A DNA stretch of 17,955 nt from Armatimonadota bacterium. Lineage in GTDB: Bacteria; Armatimonadota; UBA5829. Shown here one piece after another: positions 7,430 through 14,902 of this stretch. Both the position numbers and the translations under genes were made by a program. The notes under the pieces were generated by a model. That model was not told where the DNA came from, did not search any database, and saw only the letters and a list, made by a program, of their open reading frames with translations. Location: positions 1,948 through 19,902 of the forward strand of contig JAMCYN010000084.1 of NCBI GenBank assembly GCA_023474015.1, read 5' to 3'. Position 1 is the first letter of the stretch, and each line of letters starts with the position of its first letter.

Positions 7430-8641
7430 ATGGTAGACTGGATATTGGAGACGAACCGAGAAATGCCATATTACCGGCGAAATATCTACGTACTGTCGAT
7501 AACGATCTTTCTGGCGGCGGTGAGCTGGCAGCAGATAATCCCATTTCTGCCACAGTTTATAGGAGAACTCGGAGCCGGACGGGATATATTCAAGTGGATC
7601 GCGATAGTCTTCGCGGCGCAGTCGGTCGCAAGTATGCTAGCCCAGCCGCTCTGGGGCAAGATGGCTGACACCTACGGCCGCAAGCCGATGATCATCAGGG
7701 CAGGGTTATTCCTCACCGGAATATACTTCGCCATGAGCTTGTGCACGGTCCCCTGGCACCTGGCGCTGCTGCGATTTCTGAACGGCGCTCTCACCGGCTT
7801 CATACCCGGCTCATACGCGCTGGTCGCCACAAACACACCGCAGGAACTCGCGCCGAGGGCGGTCGCCACTGCCCAGAGCGCATCCGCGGCCGGGCTAATC
7901 GTGGGGCCCGCGCTTGGAGGGTTCCTGGCAAGTACCTTGGGATATCGGGGCTCGATGCGAGTGTCGGGGGCGGCCGTGCTTATATCGACGCTATTGGTGT
8001 GGTGGCTGGTCAAGGAGCCGAACAAGGCCGATGAGATTGAGAAGACCAGCCTTATCCAGGACGTTCGCATTTCGCTCCGGTCGCCCGTTCAGTTATCAAT
8101 AATCTTCGCGGTGATGATGGCGTGGTTCTTTGGTTACTCGATCAACCCGTATCTCACATTGCACTTAAGCAAGCTGAGCGGGGATCCACCGAAGTGGCTC
8201 ATCGGGGCCGTATATTCGATTCCGGCGGTGGCGTTCGTATTCTCGGCTCGCTATTGGACCAGGCTCGGCGAATCGTGGGGTTATCACCGGACGATTCTTG
8301 CGGGTCTGATAGGTGGGGGCATCGGTGCGGTTTCGCTGGTCTTCGCCAGGAACGTATGGACATTTTCGTGGCTGTATCTACTAACCGGCATCTGGCTCGC
8401 CGCGATAATGCCCTCGGCGGGCGCGCTCACTTGCACCCGCGTCGACGAAAGTTTCCGGGGGAGGGCCTACGGAATCCAGAACTCCGCCGGTTGGGCGGGA
8501 GCGTTGCTGGCCCCGGTAATGGCCAGCAACATGGCGGCCGCATATGGCATCCGCTCGATTTTCGCTCTTGTGGCGGGGGTGTTTGTGCTAGCCGCGTTCG
8601 TGTTTAGGTATCTTGTCGGCAGGTGGAAATCCTTAATGTGA
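7430..8641 (+). CDS. MFS transporter, MdtG-like
   Basis: Proton-coupled exporter of the major facilitator superfamily, 403 residues with about 12 hydrophobic segments. MFS motif A, GKMADTYGRK (residues 76-85), sits in the loop between TM2 and TM3. The N-terminus (YYRRNIYVL, then IPFLPQF and ELG) and the middle (RFLNGALTGFIPGSYAL) match the E. coli MdtG pattern of multidrug exporters. The start is uncertain. The ATG at 7430 has no good ribosome-binding site, while the ATG at 7463 has GGAG 12 bases upstream and gives 392 residues. The open frame further upstream, to 7310, is unlikely. It is divergent from the pump operon and overlaps the next gene tail to tail by nine bases. The substrate is unknown. 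Confidence 0.9.
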   Translation: MVDWILETNREMPYYRRNIYVLSITIFLAAVSWQQIIPFLPQFIGELGAGRDIFKWIAIVFAAQSVASMLAQPLWGKMADTYGRKPMIIRAGLFLTGIYFAMSLCTVPWHLALLRFLNGALTGFIPGSYALVATNTPQELAPRAVATAQSASAAGLIVGPALGGFLASTLGYRGSMRVSGAAVLISTLLVWWLVKEPNKADEIEKTSLIQDVRISLRSPVQLSIIFAVMMAWFFGYSINPYLTLHLSKLSGDPPKWLIGAVYSIPAVAFVFSARYWTRLGESWGYHRTILAGLIGGGIGAVSLVFARNVWTFSWLYLLTGIWLAAIMPSAGALTCTRVDESFRGRAYGIQNSAGWAGALLAPVMASNMAAAYGIRSIFALVAGVFVLAAFVFRYLVGRWKSLM

Positions 8642-9472
8642 AATTAGTTCGGCGGCGGTGAGGATGCCGACGCCTAGCGCCCCCTGCCTTGGCAGCTTCC
8701 TTGAGGCCCGAGCCATTTCCTGCGCGGCCCGATTCATCTCGTCCATCGACGTGTTGAGCTTGGGAATGGTCTGTCCCAAAGGCTGCAGCGAGGTCATCGC
8801 CGATGTGATATCCCGGCCCGTCTGGTCAAGGCTGCGTTTCATCTCAGGCAGGACGCTGAACTGCTCATTCATACCCCGCAGCAGCACCATCATCTCGTCA
8901 AGCCCCGTGCGGGCCTGATTAATGCCGGCGGCTGTATTGTCGAGGCTTGCGTTGGTCTTTGTCAGAAGGTCCCGCATCTCCACAAGCGCGGGGAACTGGG
9001 TCGCCATCTTGTCTATGGATCGCCGGACGCTCGTCATTTCACCGCCGACTCCCTTCAGTGATTCAGTGACTTCCATCAGCTTACTCGTGGTGCCGGTAAG
9101 GGCGGCGTCGGTGGCCGTTATGCCTCTATTGGTGATATCGATCTTGGCATTCGTGGCACGAGCCTGGGCGAGGGCGTCCTCGCCGGTCTTGGCGAGCTTG
9201 GGCACGTAGCTCATGTAGCGGTCCATGCTCGCCATCTTCCTATTCGTACTCTCGAGGACTTCCAGTCGCTTTGAAAGGCTGTGAATATCGCATGCCATCA
9301 CGCTAATCTTGCTCAACCCCTTTGTTTGCGCGGAGAGGGCACGCAGCTCTTTCACAAGCCCGCTCATAAGATAGAGGGCGCAGACACCCCCAGCAATCGC
9401 GATCAGTGCGGCCACAATCACCAACGTCATTACGACCGGCATCGCGCCATTTCGATTTGTGCAGAGGTTCAT
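8633..9472 (-). CDS. Membrane-anchored coiled-coil protein of unknown function
   Basis: 279 residues. A short N-terminus (MNLCTNRNGAMP) leads into one strong membrane segment at about residues 12-37. The rest is almost wholly helical, with repeated Leu and Met heptads and very few aromatic residues, as in a long periplasmic or cytoplasmic coiled coil. The repeated Lxx(M/T)xxSL pattern recalls the helical part of chemoreceptors or MlaD-like proteins, but there is no HAMP, MCE or signalling tip. The ATG at 9470-9472 has CAGGAGA nine bases upstream (9482-9488). The open frame continues upstream to 9553, but that part covers the promoter and repeat. I recognise no family. It might space or stiffen an envelope complex. 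Confidence 0.75.
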   Translation of the reverse strand: MNLCTNRNGAMPVVMTLVIVAALIAIAGGVCALYLMSGLVKELRALSAQTKGLSKISVMACDIHSLSKRLEVLESTNRKMASMDRYMSYVPKLAKTGEDALAQARATNAKIDITNRGITATDAALTGTTSKLMEVTESLKGVGGEMTSVRRSIDKMATQFPALVEMRDLLTKTNASLDNTAAGINQARTGLDEMMVLLRGMNEQFSVLPEMKRSLDQTGRDITSAMTSLQPLGQTIPKLNTSMDEMNRAAQEMARASRKLPRQGALGVGILTAAELISH

Positions 9473-9524
9473 ATTCAATCGTCTCCTGACTCTCATTAAA
9501 TGCGTACGCTTGCTCGACTCGTAG

Positions 9525-9553
9525 ATCATACCCAAACCCGGATTATTCATCAA
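9525..9553 (-). promoter_or_regulatory. Sigma70-like promoter of the coiled-coil gene
   Basis: On the minus strand TTGATG (9548-9553, four of six) and TATGAT (9525-9530, five of six) are spaced by 17 bases. Transcription would begin near 9518, leaving a leader of about 46 bases that includes the CAGGAGA site. The spacer contains one arm of the terminal inverted repeat at 9537-9548. Confidence 0.5.
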
Positions 9554-9624
9554 ATGTTGCTTCGGACCGCATCCTGAGCCTGTCGAAGGATGCCGAAGCC
9601 TACCGTCATCACGAATAATCCGGG
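9537..9624. repeat. MITE-like 88-base palindrome with 12-bp terminal inverted repeats
   Basis: CCCGGATTATTC (9537-9548) and its exact reverse complement GAATAATCCGGG (9613-9624) bound the element. Inside, GCTTCG then GCATCCT on the left pairs with AGGATGCCGAAGC on the right, with a four-base bulge, so most of the element can fold into one long hairpin. The right end touches the stop codon of the ketosynthase gene (9625). A related core occurs at 17319-17347. Confidence 0.75.
9572..9600. repeat. Dispersed 29-bp repeat, copy 1
   Basis: The 29-base stretch begins TCCTGAGCCTGTCGAAGGA and ends CCGAAGCC. It recurs at 17319-17347 with one substitution (T to A at the 12th base). CCTGAGCCTGTCGAAGG-like palindromic repeats are, to my knowledge, found in intergenic DNA of varied bacteria. 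Here it forms the core of the 88-base palindrome. Confidence 0.8.
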
Positions 9625-10791
9625 CTAAAGCTGCGTCTTACTCATCACGAGGCAAGCATTTATGCCGCCGAAGCCGAAGCTGTTTGAGATCGCCGTACGG
9701 ACCTCGCGAGAGCGGCCGCATTTGGGCGTATAGTCAAGGTCACATTCGTCGTCGGGGTTGTCCAGGTTCAGCGTGGGAGGTATGTAGGAGCGCTCCATCG
9801 CCAGCGCGCAGGCCGCGGCCTCGATGGCGCCGCTGGCGCCGAGGGAGTGCGCGTGATGACCTTTCGTGCCGCTTATCGCCAACTGCAGCGCGTGGTCGCC
9901 GAAGACGCTCTTGATGGCCGTCGTCTCGATCCTATCGTTTGACAAAGTCGAGACCCCGTGAGCGTTAATGTAATCGATGTCCTCCGCCCACAAGCCCGCG
10001 TCAGACATAGCAAGCAGCATAGCACGGGCGGCCTGAGCGCCATCGGGCGTATGGTGGGCGTCGTTGGTAAGGCCATAGCCCACGATCTCGCAGTAGACGT
10101 GCGCGCCCCGGTTCAGGGCATGGTGGAACTCCTCCACCACGAGCACCGCCGCACCCTCCCCAATCACAAAACCGTCCCGCCCGGCGTCGAACGGTCTGCA
10201 CGCGCGCGCGGGCTCGTCGTTCCTGCATGACATCATCCGGATCCGTGAAAACGCTTCGATACACGCAGGCGATATCGGGGCCTCCGCGCCGCCCGCCAAC
10301 ACGATATCAGTCTGCCCCCATCTGATCGCGACCAGCGCTTCGCCCAACGCGATCGTGCCCGATGCGCAGCCATTGGAGTTCGACGATACGGGACCCGTAA
10401 TCCCCTGGTCCATCGCTATTCCGCTGCTTCCGGAACAACAAAACACCTCCTCCGCGAAGTCTCTTCCACCAAATGCCGAGCCCATGCAGACGCCTATCCG
10501 GTTACGGCTCTCGTTGGCCATGTCCAAACTGGAATCCTGGACCGCGAGTCTGGCGGCCGTCACCGCGAACTGTGCGTGGCGGTTCAGCCGTCGGAGTTGC
10601 TTGGAGTCGAGATAGTCGGAGGGGTCGAAGTCACGCACCTCCGCCGCGATCTGAGTGCGAAACGGGGCTGGGTCGAACGCGGATATTCGGCGAACCGCCG
10701 ACTCGCCCGACCGCAATCCCGTCCAAAACGCTTCCTTGCCTACCCCTATCGGAGTCACCGGGCCGATGCCGGTTATCACAGCTCGCCGCAT
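9625..10791 (-). CDS. Beta-ketoacyl-ACP synthase, FabF/KAS II-like, compact form
   Basis: Condensing enzyme of fatty-acid or polyketide synthesis: it takes an acyl chain on the active-site Cys and joins it to malonyl-ACP. 388 residues against about 410 for FabF. The triad is intact: C142 (NGCASG, where most have TACASG), H278 (NAHGVST) and H315 (in TKGHHAHSLGASG, aligned with the usual GH), with K310. The C-terminus SNSFGFGGINA is typical. By comparison with E. coli FabF about 20 residues are missing just before the active-site Cys, and the loop after NDAHH is also shorter. The ATG at 10789-10791 has AGGG upstream. No acyl carrier protein, ketoreductase or transferase gene is nearby, so a housekeeping or a specialised role cannot be told apart. 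Confidence 0.9.
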   Translation of the reverse strand: MRRAVITGIGPVTPIGVGKEAFWTGLRSGESAVRRISAFDPAPFRTQIAAEVRDFDPSDYLDSKQLRRLNRHAQFAVTAARLAVQDSSLDMANESRNRIGVCMGSAFGGRDFAEEVFCCSGSSGIAMDQGITGPVSSNSNGCASGTIALGEALVAIRWGQTDIVLAGGAEAPISPACIEAFSRIRMMSCRNDEPARACRPFDAGRDGFVIGEGAAVLVVEEFHHALNRGAHVYCEIVGYGLTNDAHHTPDGAQAARAMLLAMSDAGLWAEDIDYINAHGVSTLSNDRIETTAIKSVFGDHALQLAISGTKGHHAHSLGASGAIEAAACALAMERSYIPPTLNLDNPDDECDLDYTPKCGRSREVRTAISNSFGFGGINACLVMSKTQL

Positions 10792-10880
10792 CTGATCATC
10801 CCTTCAGTTGCCCGAAATCCGGTCGCCTACATCTGATGTGTATTCCCGTGAGTGGGGGATGACGAAACGTGGGGAGGGTA

Positions 10881-10919
10881 TTGTTGAGTTTCCAGTGTTT
10901 AGCTCAGCTTCCTCAACAA
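10881..10919. repeat. Inverted repeat between mannosidase and ketosynthase genes
   Basis: TTGTTGAG (10881-10888) and CTCAACAA (10912-10919) could form an 8-bp stem with a 23-base loop just after the mannosidase stop. No run of T follows on the transcribed strand, so it is not a standard intrinsic terminator. It may be a 3' end stabiliser or chance. Confidence 0.4.
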
Positions 10920-10924
10920 GATTG

Positions 10925-13369
10925 CTAATATGAGTCCCTGAGCGAATATGCCTTGATCTTTGAAAGTGCGGACGCATCGATGTCGCCCTCGATTCGGACC
11001 GACACCTTCCGACCGGCGGGCAGGTCGAAGCAGTTGTCAGAGAATATGATGTCCTGCTTTGGAATGCTCAGCCAGACGAAGCGCGCGGCGGCATCCGAAC
11101 TGACCTCCAATACGGGGCCGCCGCCATCGTCCTTCGCCACCACGTTGATCTTAGCGGCCGGAAGATCGAGATGCTTGGAGGGAACGAACGGGGTCATTCC
11201 GAGGCCGGCGCGCTTGCCGTTGATCAGCAGTTGGTGGACGAGCACGGACCGCCGAATCTCATCGCCTTGCAGTTCCTCGCCAAAGTCCAAATCGGCAATA
11301 AGCTTGTCCTGCTCGGGCTCGATGCGCGTGCTCACCCTGCTCCTCCTGATCACGGAGCCGTCGAAGCGCTCCAAAGACCACAGCACATCGATCTTGGCGG
11401 CCTTGGTGGTATCGTTGGTGACGTGTATCTCGGCGCGGGTTCCGTCCTCGCGCACCGACAGGCAAATCGGCGAGTAAAACCTCCGCGCCATATATTGCAG
11501 GGCCTTCCACCTGCCGAAGTAGTCCACGCTCGACCAACTGCACACCGGCCAGCAGTCGTTGTACTGCCAGTACAGCGTGCCCATGCATCTTCCGCGATTC
11601 CGTCTCCAGTGCTCCACGCCATAACGCATCGCTTCGGCCTGCAAAATCTGGCTCAGATAGCACATCATCTCGAAGTTCTTCGGGAAACGGAACGTCTGCG
11701 CAAGGTAGTGCAGGATAAGGCCGTTACCGGCGCTGTTCTTCTGATGGCACTCCATCACCCGGCTGGTGACGTTCAGATCGTTCGCCCCCGCGAAACTCTT
11801 GCAGGTTTCCAGAGCAGGCAGGGATTCGAACCCGAACTCGCTCATAAAACGATGATACTGAGTACGGTATGAAGTGAACGGCAGCCTGCCGTGCCAAACG
11901 TCCCAGTAGTGGCCGTCGCCTCGGTCTTGTCCATTGGGCTCATCGAATGGCTGGCCCGAGGAAGGCGAACTGGGCCAGTAAGCGCGGTCGGGGTCGAGCT
12001 TGCCGACAATCGCCGGTATCAGCTCGTGGAAAATCTTTGCGTATTGCTTTCTGCGGAGCGTGTTCTTGTCGCCGTCCCAGCCCCCGGCAATGAACCATTC
12101 CATCTCATTGTTACCGCACCACAGCGCAAGGCACGCGCGGTTGCGCAGGCGTATGACTACGTGCTCAATCTCTCGCCGAACGTTTTCCAGAAAAGCCTTA
12201 TCGGTCGGGTACAAAGAACAGGCAAACATGAAGTCCTGCCAGACGAGTATGCCGTGCTCGTCGCATAGGTCGTAAAACACATCATCCTCATAGATTCCGC
12301 CGCCCCATATGCGCAGCATGTTCATATTCGCGCGGGCGGCGCTTGAGATCAGATGACGGTAGCGCTCCTCGGTGATGCGCGCGGGAAACTGGTCGGCGGG
12401 AACCCAGTCGGCGCCCTTGCAAAATATCTTAACGCCGTTGACGACGAACGTAAACCCGCGGCCATGGCGGTCCTTCTTCTGTTCGAGTCTTATAGTGCGC
12501 AGGCCGATCTTGCGTGACACGCGTTCCAGCTCTTCGCCCTCGTGGGACAGAACCGTCTCGACTCTGTATAGCGGCTGATCTCCGTAGCCGTTGGGCCACC
12601 ACAGGCTGGGCTCGCCGACGTTTATCGAGAACTTCGCGGCGGAGCCCGAGAGCTTCGCCTGATGCTCCTCCACATGGCCGTCGGGGTGGGTGAGCTTTAT
12701 CTCAACCGAGCACGGCAGCCGGCGAAAGCGCTCAAGATTTACCTCCACATCAAGGGTCACATGTCCACTTCGGCGATGGCTCTGCCGGATTCTCATATCC
12801 TCGATACGCGCGATCTCGTATGAGGTCAAACGGATCGGTCGCCAAATTCCGCTGGTCGGCAGCTTAGGGCCCCAGTCCCAACCCCACTGGCTGGGCGACT
12901 TGCGCGTGTAGCACGCCCCGGGCACTGAGTCGGACGGGCACAACAGCGGATCGCGCTCCATCAGGGGCTTGACATGGTTTACAGGAGACGCGAAACGGAT
13001 TGCTATCGAGTTGTCGCCGTGGACGAGCTTGCCGGTGACATCGAACCTGTGGGGGATGTACATATTCCCGGTCTCGCCTATCACCTTGCCGTTCAGACTG
13101 AGTTTCGCGATGGTGTCCAGGCCGTCGCATTCCAGGAAAATTCTTTCGCCGTCGAGCAGGCGCTCGTCGAGCTTGAACGTGCGCGAGTATTCCCAATCGG
13201 ATTCGTGGACCCACGCCACCTTAAATTCATTATCGCCGTGGAAGGGGTCTTCGATCTTCTTGGCGCGCATCAAGTCCAAGTGGACGCAGCCGGGCACGCT
13301 CGCCTTGAAGCGCTCTTCCGATTCCACATGCATCAGCTCCCACGACCCGTCGAGCGGTTGCGCAAACAT
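10925..13369 (-). CDS. Beta-mannosidase, glycoside hydrolase family 2
   Basis: Exo-acting enzyme that removes beta-linked mannose from the non-reducing end of mannan or N-glycan fragments. 814 residues, usual for the family. An N-terminal jelly-roll domain (LDGSWELM, PGCVHLDL, SQWGWDWGP, all beta-mannosidase signatures) is followed by an immunoglobulin-like domain, the TIM barrel (ADWVPAD, MLRIWGGGIYE), then C-terminal beta domains. The acid/base Glu is in WCGNNE (residue 422) and the nucleophile in MSEFGFES (residue 511). There is no signal peptide, so it probably acts in the cytoplasm on imported sugars. The ATG at 13367-13369 is preferred, with GAGGG and GGAGGAG upstream. A GTG four codons earlier would sit directly on that site. 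No sugar transporter or other glycosidase is adjacent. Confidence 0.94.
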   Translation of the reverse strand: MFAQPLDGSWELMHVESEERFKASVPGCVHLDLMRAKKIEDPFHGDNEFKVAWVHESDWEYSRTFKLDERLLDGERIFLECDGLDTIAKLSLNGKVIGETGNMYIPHRFDVTGKLVHGDNSIAIRFASPVNHVKPLMERDPLLCPSDSVPGACYTRKSPSQWGWDWGPKLPTSGIWRPIRLTSYEIARIEDMRIRQSHRRSGHVTLDVEVNLERFRRLPCSVEIKLTHPDGHVEEHQAKLSGSAAKFSINVGEPSLWWPNGYGDQPLYRVETVLSHEGEELERVSRKIGLRTIRLEQKKDRHGRGFTFVVNGVKIFCKGADWVPADQFPARITEERYRHLISSAARANMNMLRIWGGGIYEDDVFYDLCDEHGILVWQDFMFACSLYPTDKAFLENVRREIEHVVIRLRNRACLALWCGNNEMEWFIAGGWDGDKNTLRRKQYAKIFHELIPAIVGKLDPDRAYWPSSPSSGQPFDEPNGQDRGDGHYWDVWHGRLPFTSYRTQYHRFMSEFGFESLPALETCKSFAGANDLNVTSRVMECHQKNSAGNGLILHYLAQTFRFPKNFEMMCYLSQILQAEAMRYGVEHWRRNRGRCMGTLYWQYNDCWPVCSWSSVDYFGRWKALQYMARRFYSPICLSVREDGTRAEIHVTNDTTKAAKIDVLWSLERFDGSVIRRSRVSTRIEPEQDKLIADLDFGEELQGDEIRRSVLVHQLLINGKRAGLGMTPFVPSKHLDLPAAKINVVAKDDGGGPVLEVSSDAAARFVWLSIPKQDIIFSDNCFDLPAGRKVSVRIEGDIDASALSKIKAYSLRDSY

Positions 13370-13393
13370 CTTTTCCCTCACTCCTCCAGTAGG

Positions 13394-13402
13394 ATTATAT
13401 CA
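13394..13402 (-). promoter_or_regulatory. Extended -10 promoter of the mannosidase gene
   Basis: On the minus strand TGATATAAT combines a consensus TATAAT (13394-13399) with the TG of an extended -10, which can work without a good -35; none is seen. Transcription would start near 13387, at the GGAGGAG ribosome-binding site, giving a leader of about 18 bases. This suggests the gene is transcribed apart from the glutaredoxin cluster. Confidence 0.5.
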
Positions 13403-13474
13403 AGCTCGACTGGGAAATGAAACGATTTTGTCGGAGGAGGGCAGGGCAATCGCACTAAAATGGATTCGGCCCCC

Positions 13475-13618
13475 GATATGCTGCGGGAACGACTGTCTGC
13501 ACGGACCTATCGATTCTGCACGGTCGAAAGTTCCCGCAGCCATACGCGCAAGCTGCGGGAATTGTCGCTTGATGAGATTTGGAGGCAAAGATGATACTGC
13601 CATTCCGCGCAGCATATC
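13475..13618. repeat. Nested palindromic repeat, four alternating arms of GCTGCGGGAA type
   Basis: GCTGCGGGAA occurs at 13480-13489 and 13552-13561, and its reverse complement TTCCCGCAGC at 13531-13540. The outermost arms GATATGCTGCG (13475-13485) and CGCAGCATATC (13608-13618) are exact reverse complements. Thus two nested folds compete. The element fills the gap between the glutaredoxin stop and the mannosidase promoter. No T-run terminator is seen. A short open frame across it looks non-coding. Confidence 0.75.
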
Positions 13619-13650
13619 TGGCCTTACCTTAAACTTGGGACGCGCCCGGC

Positions 13651-13893
13651 CTACTTGCGGGCGTAGTTCTCCTCAAGGTGCTTGATGATGGCCTCGTCGT
13701 CGTCCGCGATGACCCTGTTATCCTCTGTAACCAGCGTGGGAATCCCCGCCTGGCCGGACACCTCCATCAGTTCCTTGCGGTCGGCTCTGGCCCTGGGGAC
13801 GTTCACGTTGATGTATGTAATCCCCAAGTCGGTCATCCTCGAACGGACACGTGCGCAGTAAGGGCACCACTCGGCTTGGTAGAGTTTCAGCAT
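13651..13893 (-). CDS. Glutaredoxin-like protein with CPYC active site
   Basis: Small thiol-disulfide oxidoreductase, 80 residues, full length for a glutaredoxin. The redox motif is C10-P-Y-C13 after LYQAEW, and the cis-proline IPTL comes at about residue 53, both typical of the thioredoxin fold. The same domain starts some glutathione S-transferases, but nothing follows it here. It could reduce disulfides or glutathione-type mixed disulfides, depending on the cell's thiol. The ATG shares one base with the TGA of the KamA-like gene (TGATG), and GGAGG lies seven bases upstream, so it is translated with that gene. This linkage suggests it serves the radical SAM or ligase step, but that is inference. 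Confidence 0.9.
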   Translation of the reverse strand: MLKLYQAEWCPYCARVRSRMTDLGITYINVNVPRARADRKELMEVSGQAGIPTLVTEDNRVIADDDEAIIKHLEENYARK

Positions 13894-14825
13894 CACGTTT
13901 CCTCCAGTCGATGTCTCTTACCCTCGAAATCCGTGTAAGATGCCGTATCGCCTTCCCAAAAACCGAGAGGAACCGGAATCTTCCCGCTGCCGTCTGGCGC
14001 GTCGATTACATATGTCGGGCAGGCGAGCCCAGGCAGGGTGCGGCGCAGATCGGTCATTATCGCGCGCTCCCGCTCGGGCTCCACCCTGAAATGCAGCGCG
14101 CCTGGAACAGGATCGCATCGGTAGATATAGTAGGGCCTCACTCCGATCTCGAACAGCCCGGCAAAAAGGTCGTAAAGCGTCTCGTAGTCGTCGTTGACAT
14201 CCTTAAGGAACACGGTTTGCGAGTAGAGGATCGCGCCCGAGGCTATCAGGTCCTTGATGCATCTCACGGTGCGTCTGGTGATCTCGGCTGGATGCTCGAA
14301 GTGGATGCCGACATAGACGGGCTTGCTCACGCGTCGGATCGAATCGAGCTTGGGGCCGTTCACCAGCGACGGGTCGCTGACGGGCGCGCGCGTGCCGATC
14401 CTGAGTACCTTGATCGAGTCGATATCCGACATCCGATCCAGGACATATTCGAACAGACTATCCTCCACGATGAACGGATCGCCGCCTGAGATAATAACAT
14501 CGCGGATCTCCGGGTGATCGCTTAGATACTCCGCCCAGGTGTCGACGTGGGATCGCTCTATACGGCCGTGCGCCGGGTCCGATACCAGCCGCCGTCTCGT
14601 GCAAAACCGGCAGTACGCCGCGCACTCGGCGGTGAGGAGGCACAGCACCCGGTTGCCGTACTTATTGATCATCCCAGGGACGACCTCGTGCTCCTTCTCG
14701 CGCAGCGGGTCGGAGTCGGCCAGCGCCTGGCTCTCGATCTCCTCCTCGCTAATTTCGAACTGTCGCCGGATGCGCTCCTCGCAGACCATCAGGCTCTCTA
14801 TGTGTTCAGATGTTTTTTGAAGCAT
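13893..14825 (-). CDS. KamA-family radical SAM enzyme (lysine 2,3-aminomutase-like), short form
   Basis: Radical SAM, PLP-dependent aminomutase, 310 residues. The [4Fe-4S] cluster Cys are C68, C72 and C75 in CAAYCRFCTRRR, with the SAM-contacting GGD at about 114-116. Residues matching the lysine-binding Asp pair of clostridial lysine 2,3-aminomutase are kept: D238 in YRCDP and D275 in VIDAP. The PLP Lys is K282 in GSGKIPV. This fits lysine to beta-lysine better than glutamate aminomutases, in which both Asp are replaced. The protein ends after YTDFEGK and lacks the C-terminal Cys-rich zinc part of clostridial enzymes, as EpmB does. EpmB, which makes beta-lysine for EF-P, is the main alternative; no efp or epmA is in view. 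The start is weak: no ribosome-binding site, and a hairpin repeat upstream. Confidence 0.88.
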   Translation of the reverse strand: MLQKTSEHIESLMVCEERIRRQFEISEEEIESQALADSDPLREKEHEVVPGMINKYGNRVLCLLTAECAAYCRFCTRRRLVSDPAHGRIERSHVDTWAEYLSDHPEIRDVIISGGDPFIVEDSLFEYVLDRMSDIDSIKVLRIGTRAPVSDPSLVNGPKLDSIRRVSKPVYVGIHFEHPAEITRRTVRCIKDLIASGAILYSQTVFLKDVNDDYETLYDLFAGLFEIGVRPYYIYRCDPVPGALHFRVEPERERAIMTDLRRTLPGLACPTYVIDAPDGSGKIPVPLGFWEGDTASYTDFEGKRHRLEET

Positions 14826-14844
14826 AGCGTGTAGACTCAGTTTG

Positions 14845-14902
14845 GAGTTACGAGTTGTGCGTTGTGGGTTAGATAACGCACAACTCGTAACGCACAACTC
14901 GT
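14845..14902. repeat. Heptamer repeat array forming a 17-bp-stem hairpin
   Basis: Seven-base units of the form GNGTTNN run in tandem: GAGTTAC, GAGTTGT, GCGTTGT, GGGTTAG (14845-14872). The opposite orientation follows at once as two exact tandem copies of AACGCACAACTCGT (14875-14888 and 14889-14902). GTTACGAGTTGTGCGTT (14847-14863) is the exact reverse complement of 14875-14891, so the RNA can form a 17-bp stem with an 11-base loop. The right end overlaps the stop codon of the ATP-grasp gene by one base. The array lies in the leader of the KamA-like gene. Heptamer arrays recall the STRR repeats described in cyanobacteria. Confidence 0.85.

Noticed and set aside
13400..13615. 71-codon minus-strand open frame between glutaredoxin and mannosidase genes
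   Set aside because: It runs through the nested palindrome and over the extended -10 promoter, has no clear ribosome-binding site, and shows no protein-like pattern.
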